Assembly: GCA_030604585.1 (NCBI GenBank)
Contig: JAUVVP010000069.1
Span: forward strand, 1-7,662
DNA from: Planctomycetota bacterium
GTDB taxonomy: Bacteria; Planctomycetota; Brocadiia; SM23-32
Direction of reading: 5' to 3'
DNA: 7,662 nucleotides
Below the pieces are notes generated by a model. The model was not told where the DNA came from and made no database searches. It worked only from the letters and a program-made list of their open reading frames with translations. A program made the translations under genes and the position numbers. Every line of letters starts with the position of its first letter. Position 1 is the stretch's first letter. Below, piece after piece: positions 1 to 6,075 of this stretch.

Positions 1-1086
1 GAAGAAGGTAAGACCCTCGATACGACCGTGGACCTGGTCGAAGGCATGCAGTTCGACCGCGGCTACCTGAGCCCCCACTTCGTCACCGACCGGGAGAACA
101 TGGAGTGCGTCCTGGAGGACTGCCAGGTCCTGATCCACCAGGAGAAGATATCCTCCGTCCAGGATTTCCTGCCCCTGCTGGAACAGGTCGTCAATGCCGG
201 CCGGCCGGTGCTGGTCATCGCCGAGGACGTCGAGAGCGAGGCGCTGGCAACGCTGGTCATCAACCGCCTGCGCGGGGCGCTGCCCTGCTGCGCCGTCAAG
301 GCGCCCGGCTTCGGCGACCGCCGCAAGGCCATGATGCAGGACATCGCCGTGCTGGTCGGCGGGCAGGTCATCAGCGAAGACCTGGGCCTGGAGCTGAAGT
401 CGGTCAGCCTGGCCGACCTCGGACGCGCCAAGAAAGTCGTGATCGACGCCGACACGACCACCATCATCCAGGGCGGCGGCACGACGGATGACATCCAGGG
501 CCGCATCAACCAGATAAAGAGGGAACTCGACACCAACACGAGCGACTACGACCGCGAGAAGCTGGAAGAGCGGCTCGCCAAGCTCGCAGGGGGCGTGGCG
601 CAGATCAACGTCGGCGCCGCCACCGAGGTGGAGATGAAGGAGAAGCAGCACCGCGTCGAGGACGCCGTGCACGCCACTCGCGCCGCCGTGGAGGAAGGGA
701 TCGTGCCAGGCGGCGGCGTCGCCCTGCTGCGTGCCGCCAAGGCCCTGGACGATGTGAAGGCCAAAGGCGACGAGGCGATCGGCGTCGAGATCGTGCGCCG
801 GGCCGTCCGCGAGCCGCTGCGGCAGATCGCCGAGAATGCGGGGCTCGACGGCGCCGTCGTGCTGGAGAAGGTCCTGGGGAAGAGGAAGAACTCCTGGGGC
901 TACGACGCCGCCAAGGACGAGTATTGCGACCTGGTCGAGCGCGGCGTCGTGGACCCGACGAAGGTGGTGCGGACCGCGCTTCAGAACGGCGCCAGCGTCG
1001 CCGGCGTGCTGCTCAGCACCGACGCCATCGTGGGCGAGATACCCGAGAAGAAGAAGCCCGCCACGCCGCCGATGCCGGAGTACTAA
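1..1086 (+). CDS. groEL: Chaperonin GroEL (60 kDa chaperonin), 5'-truncated by window edge
   Basis: This is the C-terminal 361 residues of the ATP-dependent folding chaperonin that works with GroES in the cytoplasm. Reading is open from base 1; by comparison with E. coli GroEL about 177 residues (the first equatorial and intermediate parts) lie outside. Visible landmarks are [12 protein letters not shown] at the start of the apical domain, [50 protein letters not shown], and [15 protein letters not shown], which holds the catalytic Asp equivalent to E. coli Asp398, followed by GGGVALL and [10 protein letters not shown] in the second equatorial part. Two things are odd. The protein ends in a Lys/Pro-rich stretch, [13 protein letters not shown], rather than a Gly-Gly-Met tail. 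The apical Tyr203 position, part of the substrate and GroES binding surface in E. coli, is His. The TAA stop is followed within 45 bases by a strong terminator. Identity is certain; whether it is the main groEL or an extra paralogue cannot be told here. Confidence 0.98.
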   Translation, partial: EEGKTLDTTVDLVEGMQFDRGYLSPHFVTDRENMECVLEDCQVLIHQEKISSVQDFLPLLEQVVNAGRPVLVIAEDVESEALATLVINRLRGALPCCAVKAPGFGDRRKAMMQDIAVLVGGQVISEDLGLELKSVSLADLGRAKKVVIDADTTTIIQGGGTTDDIQGRINQIKRELDTNTSDYDREKLEERLAKLAGGVAQINVGAATEVEMKEKQHRVEDAVHATRAAVEEGIVPGGGVALLRAAKALDDVKAKGDEAIGVEIVRRAVREPLRQIAENAGLDGAVVLEKVLGKRKNSWGYDAAKDEYCDLVERGVVDPTKVVRTALQNGASVAGVLLSTDAIVGEIPEKKKPATPPMPEY

Positions 1087-1125
1087 AGGGCCTGGCCCAG
1101 CGGCCGGCCCCGTAGCCGAGCACAA

Positions 1126-1162
1126 TCAGCCCCACGTCTCGCCCGACGTGGGGCTTCCTTTT
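1126..1162 (+). terminator. Intrinsic terminator of groEL
   Basis: An 11-bp perfect GC-rich stem (arms 1128-1138 and 1145-1155, left arm AGCCCCACGTC) closes a 6-nt loop and is followed by TTCCTTTT. This is a textbook rho-independent terminator for groEL. Read from the other strand the same stem is followed only by GATTGTG, so it could act at best as a weak terminator for the convergent glyA. Confidence 0.9.
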
Positions 1163-1291
1163 GCCGGTGCAGAGGCCTGAGCGCGGAGCGCGGCAGGACC
1201 GCACAGTGGCGAGTGCCGTTTGCTCTCCCCTTGGCCGGCCTCTGCTCCGTCGAAACGTCGGCAGAGCGGCATGGTGGCGGGTCCGAAGCTC
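1163..1291. other. Convergent intergenic spacer between groEL and glyA
   Basis: I see no coding signal here. A 9-bp inverted repeat (GCAGAGGCC at 1169-1177, its complement at 1237-1245) is separated by 59 bases and has no T-tract next to it. No dedicated intrinsic terminator for glyA is visible, so glyA transcripts may end at the groEL terminator stem, by Rho, or by another route. Confidence 0.5.
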
Positions 1292-2548
1292 TCAGTGCTC
1301 GATGGGGAAGCGGGCGCAGAGGTCCAGGACGCGGGCCTTAACCGACGGGGCGGCCTGGGCCGGGTCGGACGCGCCAAGCACCTCGACGATCCATTGGGCT
1401 ATCGTGCGCGCCTCGTCTTCCTTCATGCCGCGCGTGGTGATGGCGGGGGTGCCGATGCGGATGCCGCTGGCTTCGGCGGGCCTGCGCGGGTCGTTGGGGA
1501 TGGCGTTCTTGTTGACCGTGACGTTGGCGCATGCGAGGAAGTTGAGGGCCTGCTCGCCGCTCAGGCCCGCATCGGTCAGGTCGAGCAGGAACATGTGCGT
1601 GTCGGTGCCGCCGCTGACCACGGGGAAGGCGCGGCTGATGAACTCGTCGGCCATGGCGCGGGCGTTGGCGACGATCTGTTCCTGGTAGTGGCGGAACTCG
1701 GGCTGCATGGCCAGCTTGAAGGTCACGGCCTTGGCTGCGATGGCATGCATCATCGGCCCGCCCTGAATGCCGGGCATGACGGCGCTGTCTATACGGTCCG
1801 CGTATTCCTTGCGGCACAGGATGAAGGCGCCGCGCGCGCCGCGCAGCGTCTTATGCGTGGTGGCCGTGACGAAATCGGCGTGCGGGACCGGGCTCGGATG
1901 GACACCGGCGGCCACCAGGCCTGCGATGTGCGCGATGTCGGCCAACAGGTAGGCGCTCACCTCGTCGGCGATGTCGCGGAAGGCCTCGAAGTCAATGACG
2001 CGGCTGTATGCGCTCGCCCCGGCTATGATGAGGGCCGGATTGTGCTGTTCGGCCAGCTTGCGGACCTCGTCGTAGTCTATTATGCCGCTGTCGCGCTCGA
2101 CGCCGTAGCTGACGACCTCGTAGAGCTGGCCGCTGAAGTTCCGGCTGTGTCCGTGCGAGAGGTGCCCACCGTGGGCCAGTGACATCCCGAGGATGGTGCG
2201 ACGCGGTTGAAGCATGGCCATGTAGACCGCCATGTTGGCCTGCGAGCCCGCGTGGGGCTGCACGTTGGCATGCTCGGCCTCGAAGAGCTGCTTGGCCCGC
2301 TCGATGGCCAGCGTCTCGACCACGTCCACGCACTCACAACCCCCGTACCAGCGCGACCCCGGATAGCCCTCGGCATACTTGTCCGTCAGCACCGAGCCGG
2401 TCACGTCCATGATCGTGGCGGGGCAGTGATTCTCCGACGCGATCAGCTCCAGGTGCTCCTGCTGCCTTCTTTCTTCAGCTTCGATGGCCTCGGCGACCTG
2501 CGGATCCACGGAGCGCAGCGCCGAGTGCGGCCCAACTGAATCACCCAT
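1292..2548 (-). CDS. glyA: Serine hydroxymethyltransferase
   Basis: This PLP enzyme of the cytoplasm interconverts serine plus tetrahydrofolate with glycine plus 5,10-methylene-tetrahydrofolate, the main source of one-carbon units. The 418-residue product matches the usual length (E. coli 417). Fold type I landmarks are present: HLELIASEN (residues 32-40), KYAEGYPG with Tyr58 and Glu60, WYGGCE with Tyr68, the PLP-stacking His129 in AHGGHLSHG, DIAHIAGL with Asp204 and His207, the Schiff-base Lys233 in TTHKTLRG, and SGIRIGTPAIT with the carboxylate-binding Arg. I chose the ATG at 2548 because the protein then begins where homologues do, with a modest GGAAAG ribosome site about 6 bases before it. 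A GTG at 2614 would add 22 Arg/Gly-rich residues unlike the family. The gene is separated from the por operon upstream by a terminator, so it is probably its own transcription unit. VQPHAGSQAN has Ala where E. coli has Ser97, a mild deviation. Confidence 0.97.
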   Translation of the reverse strand: MGDSVGPHSALRSVDPQVAEAIEAEERRQQEHLELIASENHCPATIMDVTGSVLTDKYAEGYPGSRWYGGCECVDVVETLAIERAKQLFEAEHANVQPHAGSQANMAVYMAMLQPRRTILGMSLAHGGHLSHGHSRNFSGQLYEVVSYGVERDSGIIDYDEVRKLAEQHNPALIIAGASAYSRVIDFEAFRDIADEVSAYLLADIAHIAGLVAAGVHPSPVPHADFVTATTHKTLRGARGAFILCRKEYADRIDSAVMPGIQGGPMMHAIAAKAVTFKLAMQPEFRHYQEQIVANARAMADEFISRAFPVVSGGTDTHMFLLDLTDAGLSGEQALNFLACANVTVNKNAIPNDPRRPAEASGIRIGTPAITTRGMKEDEARTIAQWIVEVLGASDPAQAAPSVKARVLDLCARFPIEH

Positions 2549-2624
2549 CGTCGTCTTTCCGGTCTCCGCCCTGGAGGTAGCCCCTCTTCCGCCCCGCCGG
2601 CACCTGCGCCGCACCTGCCCCCGT

Positions 2625-2653
2625 ATGTTAGCGAATCACAGCCAAACGGGCAA
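2625..2653 (-). promoter_or_regulatory. Candidate sigma70-type promoter of glyA
   Basis: On the minus strand TTGCCC (2653-2648; four of six matches to the -35 consensus) is followed by exactly 17 bases and then TAACAT (2630-2625; four of six matches to -10). This predicts a leader of about 70 bases before the glyA ATG. The -35 element lies inside the gene-proximal copy of the 21-bp repeat. A promoter is expected here because the por operon ends in a terminator just upstream. The match is moderate and in GC-rich DNA could be chance. Confidence 0.35.
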
Positions 2654-2731
2654 ACAACTTTGTCCGCCGGGCAAACAACTTTGTCCGCCGGGCAAACAGC
2701 TTTGTCCGCCGGGCAAACAACTCTGTCCGCC
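2648..2731. repeat. Four tandem copies of a 21-bp repeat upstream of glyA
   Basis: Copies lie at 2648-2668, 2669-2689, 2690-2710 and 2711-2731. On the plus strand each begins GGGCAAACA and ends TGTCCGCC. Copies 1 and 2 are identical, copy 3 has one A-to-G change and copy 4 one T-to-C change. Fragments of the unit follow (GGGCAAG at 2738) and precede (GCCAAAC at 2641). There are no spacers. Each unit can fold on the minus strand into a small hairpin: GG and CAAA, separated by a bulged A, pair with TTTGCC around a GTTG loop. The unit is free of stops in all six frames, which creates long false ORFs. The period equals two helical turns and the array abuts the candidate glyA promoter, so either a regulator-binding array or a slippage-expanded tandem repeat is possible. 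Confidence 0.95.
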
Positions 2732-2741
2732 CCCGGCGGGC

Positions 2742-2780
2742 AAGAAAAGAGCCCTGCCAGCGGCTTCCCTGCAGGGCTCT
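2742..2780 (-). terminator. Intrinsic terminator of the por operon
   Basis: A perfect 10-bp stem (arms 2748-2757 and 2771-2780; AGAGCCCTGC on the minus strand) closes a 13-nt loop and is followed on the minus strand by a T-rich run, TTTTCTT, overlapping the stem end. It begins 12 bases after the porB stop codon and should end the four-gene por transcript before the glyA control region. Confidence 0.88.
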
Positions 2781-2792
2781 GCGGTCGGCTTC

Positions 2793-3746
2793 TCAGTCGG
2801 CCTGGGCCTTGTCCATGGCCTCCAGCGCCAGCAGCCTTTCCCACTTGCGGTCTACGTCCGCCTGGATCTCCTCGATGAGGTGCTCGTTCCGCGGGGCGAA
2901 GAGGTGGCGGAACCGGCCCTGGCTCTCGAGCCAGTCGCGGACGGGCTTCCTCTCCTTGGGCTTGTAGTTGACGGTCGTCTTGCCGTCCTCGATCTCGAAG
3001 AGCTGCCAGACGCAGGTCTCGCAGGCCAGTTTGGCGATCTCGATGGTCTGCTCGGGCGGGTGACGCCACCCGCGGGGGCAGGGGCTGAGGACGTTCAGGA
3101 AGGCCGGCCCTTCGGTGGCGACGGCCTTCTGGACCTTCTTCATCAGGTCGCGCGGGCGATGCGGCGAGGCCTGCGCCACATAGGGGATGCCGTGCGCCGC
3201 CACGATGGCCGTCAGGTCCTTCTTGGTCTGGCCCTTGCCGGGCGAGACCTTGCCGGCCGGGGCGGTCGTGGTGAAGGCGCCCTTGGGCGTGGCGCCGGAG
3301 CGCTGGATGCCGGTGTTCATGTAGGCTTCGTTGTCGTAGCAGACGTAGGTGAAGTTGTGGCCGCGCTCCAGCGCGCCGGAGAGCGACTGAAGGCCGATGT
3401 CGTAGGTGCCGCCGTCCCCGCCCCAGGCGAAGAAGGCCACCTTCTTGTCGATCTTTCCCTGCCTCTTCAGGGACCTGTAGGCGGCCTCGGCGCCGCTGAT
3501 GGTGGCCGCCGAGTTCTCGAAGGCATTGTGGACGAGCGGCACGCGCCAGGCGGAGTTGGGATAGACCGTTGTGCTCACCTCCATGCAGCCGGTGGCGATG
3601 CTGGAGACCACGTAGACGTCGTCCTGCTGGGCGGCCAGCAGTATCTGCCTTATCACGATCGGCCCGGCGCACCCGGGACAGGCCGCGTGGCCGCCGCTGA
3701 GCAGTTCGGGCATGTCGCTGAGCTGTTTGAGGCTGGTAGTCGCCAT
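2793..3746 (-). CDS. porB: Pyruvate:ferredoxin oxidoreductase, beta subunit
   Basis: This is the thiamine diphosphate-binding catalytic subunit of the enzyme that converts pyruvate, CoA and oxidized ferredoxin to acetyl-CoA, CO2 and reduced ferredoxin. The 317 residues have the usual length. Cluster ligands are visible: CPGC (Cys23, Cys26), Cys54 in ATGCMEV and Cys223 in SPCPRGW, the set that holds the [4Fe-4S] cluster near the cofactor. The diphosphate/Mg motif runs from GGDGGTYDIG (Asp111) to YDNEAYMNTGIQRS (Asn139, Asn144). The block TGIQRSGATPKGAFTTT and the long PYVAQAS to PCPRGW segment are typical of pyruvate rather than 2-oxoglutarate enzymes. A ribosome site AGGTG lies 4 bases before the ATG. 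It is the last gene of the operon, 44 bases after porA, and is followed by a terminator. Substrate is inferred from family likeness; another 2-ketoacid such as 2-ketoisovalerate is not fully excluded. Confidence 0.95.
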   Translation of the reverse strand: MATTSLKQLSDMPELLSGGHAACPGCAGPIVIRQILLAAQQDDVYVVSSIATGCMEVSTTVYPNSAWRVPLVHNAFENSAATISGAEAAYRSLKRQGKIDKKVAFFAWGGDGGTYDIGLQSLSGALERGHNFTYVCYDNEAYMNTGIQRSGATPKGAFTTTAPAGKVSPGKGQTKKDLTAIVAAHGIPYVAQASPHRPRDLMKKVQKAVATEGPAFLNVLSPCPRGWRHPPEQTIEIAKLACETCVWQLFEIEDGKTTVNYKPKERKPVRDWLESQGRFRHLFAPRNEHLIEEIQADVDRKWERLLALEAMDKAQAD

Positions 3747-3790
3747 TTGTCACCTCGCTCCGTGGGTACTTCGAGAGTTGGCTTTGAGCG

Positions 3791-4966
3791 TCATTCGCGC
3801 AGGCCGATGTAGCGCACCGTCGGCTCCGGCTCGCCGGAGTCCGCGGCCTGGAGCAACGCGCGGAAGGTGTCCTTGGCATCGGTCAGGCTCAGGTCGCGGC
3901 CGCCGAGCCCATAGATGAAGTTCAGCATCCCGACCGTCTCGCCGTAGCAGGCGGAGCGTACCTCGTGGAATAGCGGCCCGCCCAGCCCGAACGAGACGGC
4001 CCGGTCCATGACGCCCACGATGGCCGCCCCTTTGACGGCCTGGCGGATCTGCTCGCCCGGGAGGGGACGGAAGCAGCGCACCTTCAACACGCCGCACTTG
4101 ATCCCCTCCGCTTCGCGCAGGTCGTCGGCGGCCTGTTTGACCGTTCCCATCGTCGAGCCGAGCCCGACCAGGACGAGCTCAGCGTCCTCGCAGCGGTAGG
4201 CGTCCAGCAGTCCGTAGTGCCGGCCGCTCAGCTCGCCGTATTCCCGGCCGATCTGCTCGACCACGACCGGGGCCCGCTCCATGGCATCGGCCTGCTGCTT
4301 CTTGAACTCGAAGTAGTAGTTCTGGAGGGAGAAGGCGCCGAACGTCCGGGCTTGCTCGACGTTGAGCAAAGAGTCGGCCACCTCGTATTCTCCGATGAAG
4401 TTGCGCACGGCCTCGTCGTCGTTGGTCTCGAGAGCCTCGAGGGTGTGGCTCAAGATGAAGCCGTCCAGGCAGACCATCACCGGCAGGCGAACGTCGGGAT
4501 GTTCGGCGATGCGGACGGCCTGGATGGTGTTGTCATAGGCCTCCTGGCAGTTCTCGGAGTAGAGATGTATCCAGCCGGCGTCGCGGGCGCCCATGGTGTC
4601 GCTGTGGTCGCAGTGGATGTTGATGGGGCCGCTGAGCGCGCGGTTGACCACGGGCATCACGACGGGGCAGCGGTAACTGGCCGTGATGTAGAGGATCTCC
4701 CACATCAGGGCCAGTCCCTGCGAGCTGGTGGCGGTGCAGGCCCTGGCGCCGGCCAGGGACGCACCCACCACGGCGCTCATGGCGCTGTGTTCGCTCTCGA
4801 CCGGCACGAACTCCGTCACCACCTCGCCGTCGGCCACGTAGGCGGCGAACTTGTGCATCATCTCGGTCTGCGGGGTGATCGGGTAGGCGGCGACGACATC
4901 GGGGTTGATCTGCTTGAGAGCATAGGCCACCGAGTCGTTCCCCGTCAGTGCCATTCTCTCAGCCAT
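3791..4966 (-). CDS. porA: Pyruvate:ferredoxin oxidoreductase, alpha subunit
   Basis: Alpha subunit (391 residues), which with beta forms the active site for oxidative decarboxylation of pyruvate. The N-terminal pyrimidine-binding domain carries AAYPITPQTEMM (Thr31 in the position of a substrate-contacting Thr of Desulfovibrio PFOR), PVESEHSAMSAVVGA (Glu59, expected to activate the thiazolium ring) and TATSSQGLALM. The segment NRALSGPINIHCDHSD contains Arg109, aligning with the pyruvate-binding Arg of PFOR. Its C-terminal transketolase-type domain shows LVGLGSTMGTVKQA, KVRCFRPLP and MDRAVSFGLGGPLF. Only 6 bases separate its ATG from the porD stop; AAGGA overlapping the end of porD serves as ribosome site, which suggests translational coupling. 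The length fits the split four-subunit enzyme, not the 1100-1200 residue single-chain form. Confidence 0.96.
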   Translation of the reverse strand: MAERMALTGNDSVAYALKQINPDVVAAYPITPQTEMMHKFAAYVADGEVVTEFVPVESEHSAMSAVVGASLAGARACTATSSQGLALMWEILYITASYRCPVVMPVVNRALSGPINIHCDHSDTMGARDAGWIHLYSENCQEAYDNTIQAVRIAEHPDVRLPVMVCLDGFILSHTLEALETNDDEAVRNFIGEYEVADSLLNVEQARTFGAFSLQNYYFEFKKQQADAMERAPVVVEQIGREYGELSGRHYGLLDAYRCEDAELVLVGLGSTMGTVKQAADDLREAEGIKCGVLKVRCFRPLPGEQIRQAVKGAAIVGVMDRAVSFGLGGPLFHEVRSACYGETVGMLNFIYGLGGRDLSLTDAKDTFRALLQAADSGEPEPTVRYIGLRE

Positions 4967-4972
4967 CGCCGC

Positions 4973-5278
4973 TTATCCTTTCTTATCGTCCGGGGGCACG
5001 TCGCTTTCGAGCTTCATCTCGATGGCGTCCACGGGGCATTCGGCGGCGCAGATGCCGCAGCCCTTGCAGTACTGGAGGTCGGTCTCATGCCTCTCGCCGC
5101 CGGACACCTTGATGGCGCTGTCCGGGCAAAAGATCCAGCACATCAGGCAGTTGGTGCATTTCTCCAAGTCCGTCATCGGCACGTATGTGCGCCAGACGCC
5201 CGTGTTGAGCTTGGCCATGGTGCCGCCTTCGACGATGGCCCCCGGCTTCATCTGGTCTTTCTTCAGCAGTTCAGCCAT
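4973..5278 (-). CDS. porD: Pyruvate:ferredoxin oxidoreductase, delta subunit (2x[4Fe-4S] ferredoxin-like)
   Basis: A 101-residue electron-transfer subunit that passes electrons from the alpha-beta core to external ferredoxin. Two complete CxxCxxCxxxCP motifs are visible: Cys41-44-47-51 (CTNCLMCWIFCP) and Cys71-74-77-81 (CKGCGICAAECP), each ready to bind a [4Fe-4S] cluster. The roughly 40 residues ahead of the first motif, including GAIVEGGTMAKLNTGVWRTYVP, are the usual PorD lead-in that docks onto the other subunits. The ATG overlaps the end of the gamma gene by 8 bases, so translation is probably coupled; AGGAGG lies 12 bases upstream and GGGCGAG closer. Soluble, with no signal or membrane segment. 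Confidence 0.96.
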   Translation of the reverse strand: MAELLKKDQMKPGAIVEGGTMAKLNTGVWRTYVPMTDLEKCTNCLMCWIFCPDSAIKVSGGERHETDLQYCKGCGICAAECPVDAIEMKLESDVPPDDKKG

Positions 5279-5852
5279 TCTCGCCCTTTACCTCCTCGAA
5301 GGCCCTCTCGACGGCCCTGAAGTTGCCCTTCAGCATGCCCTCGCTGAGCTTGCCGCCGAGCTTCTTCTCGATGCTCTTCTTGATGTGGTCTGCGTCCACC
5401 ACGCCGGTCACCGCCCCCAGTGCGCCGATCATGACCGTGTTGGGGATGGGACGGCCTATCTCTTTCAGAGCGATGCTGGTCGCATCAATTGTGTAGATGC
5501 GGCGCCCTTCCAGGCCCAGGCCCTTGCGCACCTCGGCCGGCGTCTGACGCGTGTTCACCAGCAGGATGCCGTCCTCGCTCAGGCCGCTGTCCACCCGCTG
5601 CGATTCGACCAGCGTGTCGTCCAGCACGACGACGATGTCCGGGTAGTAGATGGCATCGTGCACCCTGATCATGTCGCCGGCGATGCGGGTGTAGGCCTTG
5701 ATGGGAGCCCCTTCGCGCTCGGCGCCGTATTCGGGCGCGGCCTGGGCGTACTTGCCGGCCTCCACGGCCACTTCGGCCACCATGGAGGCGGCCGTCTTGG
5801 CGCCCTGGCCGCCCCGGCCGTGCCAGCGTATTTGCAGAAGTCCTTCGCTCAT
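5271..5852 (-). CDS. porG: Pyruvate:ferredoxin oxidoreductase, gamma subunit
   Basis: First gene of the operon, 193 residues, of normal length for the gamma subunit (called porC in some bacteria). The family signature RWHGRGGQGAKTAA is at residues 9-22, followed by PEYGAEREGAPIKAYTRI and the NTVMIGALGAVTG segment. The subunit completes the heterotetramer and corresponds to the gamma domain of single-chain PFOR, which contributes to CoA handling. The ATG at 5852 has GAGGA seven bases upstream. A promoter with a consensus -35 lies about 80-105 bases upstream. The stop TGA overlaps the porD start. The 2-ketoacid specificity cannot be read from gamma alone; alpha and beta point to pyruvate. Confidence 0.95.
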   Translation of the reverse strand: MSEGLLQIRWHGRGGQGAKTAASMVAEVAVEAGKYAQAAPEYGAEREGAPIKAYTRIAGDMIRVHDAIYYPDIVVVLDDTLVESQRVDSGLSEDGILLVNTRQTPAEVRKGLGLEGRRIYTIDATSIALKEIGRPIPNTVMIGALGAVTGVVDADHIKKSIEKKLGGKLSEGMLKGNFRAVERAFEEVKGENG

Positions 5853-5929
5853 CGGCAGTTCCTCGCGTGGATCAGAAGGAACCGATTCGCCCTGAGAAAC
5901 CAGATGGGCAAAAGTCGGGAAAGCATTTC

Positions 5930-5958
5930 ATTCTTTCACATCCCCGCCGGGGTGTCAA
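5930..5958 (-). promoter_or_regulatory. Candidate sigma70-type promoter of the por operon
   Basis: On the minus strand a perfect TTGACA (5958-5953) is followed after 17 bases by AAGAAT (5935-5930; four of six -10 matches). Transcription would start near 5923, leaving a leader of about 70 bases ahead of the gamma-subunit ATG. Position, orientation and spacing all fit. Confidence 0.6.
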
Positions 5959-5962
5959 GTGA

Positions 5963-5979
5963 GCGGCCGCCTCGGCCGC
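5963..5979. repeat. GC-rich inverted repeat between divergent promoters
   Basis: Perfect 7-bp arms, GCGGCCG (5963-5969) and CGGCCGC (5973-5979), surround CCT. It sits just upstream of the por -35 element and about 40 bases upstream of the -35 of the ASST-like gene. It could be an operator or only a GC-rich chance palindrome; no regulator gene is present in the window. Confidence 0.4.
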
Positions 5980-6018
5980 CGGCGCACAGAAACCAGCTTC
6001 TTGCTCCCTCAGGCGGCT

Positions 6019-6047
6019 TTGACTGTCTGGCCCTGGCAGGATAGCAT
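6019..6047 (+). promoter_or_regulatory. Candidate sigma70-type promoter of the ASST-like gene
   Basis: TTGACT (6019-6024, five of six -35 matches) is followed after 17 bases by TAGCAT (6042-6047, four of six -10 matches). The start site would fall near 6054, about 22 bases before the ATG chosen for the ASST-like gene, and excludes the upstream GTG at 5959 as start. A 5-bp inverted repeat, GGCAG (6035-6039) and CTGCC (6050-6054), flanks the -10 box and could be an operator. Confidence 0.55.
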
Positions 6048-6075
6048 TTCTGCCGTCCTTAACTCGCACCATGCC

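Noticed and set aside
1220..2182. Plus-strand open frame (320 codons) antisense to glyA
   Set aside because: Shadow of glyA, which matches its family along the whole length.
2549..2614. Upstream GTG start for glyA adding 22 residues
   Set aside because: The extension is Arg/Gly-rich, absent from family members, and would start almost at the predicted transcript end.
2648..2731. CRISPR array
   Set aside because: The units are directly adjacent with no spacers, and there are no cas genes nearby.
2484..3812. Long plus-strand open frame (442 codons) across the repeat array and antisense to porB
   Set aside because: It is a GC-rich shadow of porB extended because the 21-bp repeat has no stops in any frame; the protein is low-complexity and the minus-strand gene is certain.
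2443..3879. Minus-strand open frame (478 codons) overlapping porB and the start of glyA in another frame
   Set aside because: Arg/Pro/Ala-rich composition with no family features; the porB and glyA frames are unambiguous.
4217..5320. Plus-strand open frame (367 codons) antisense to porA and porD
   Set aside because: Shadow composition rich in His, Gly and Val with no motif; porA and porD are certain.
5959..6075. Upstream GTG start for the ASST-like gene adding 39 residues
   Set aside because: It would begin upstream of the best promoter and within the por promoter region; the added residues show no family similarity and no convincing signal peptide.
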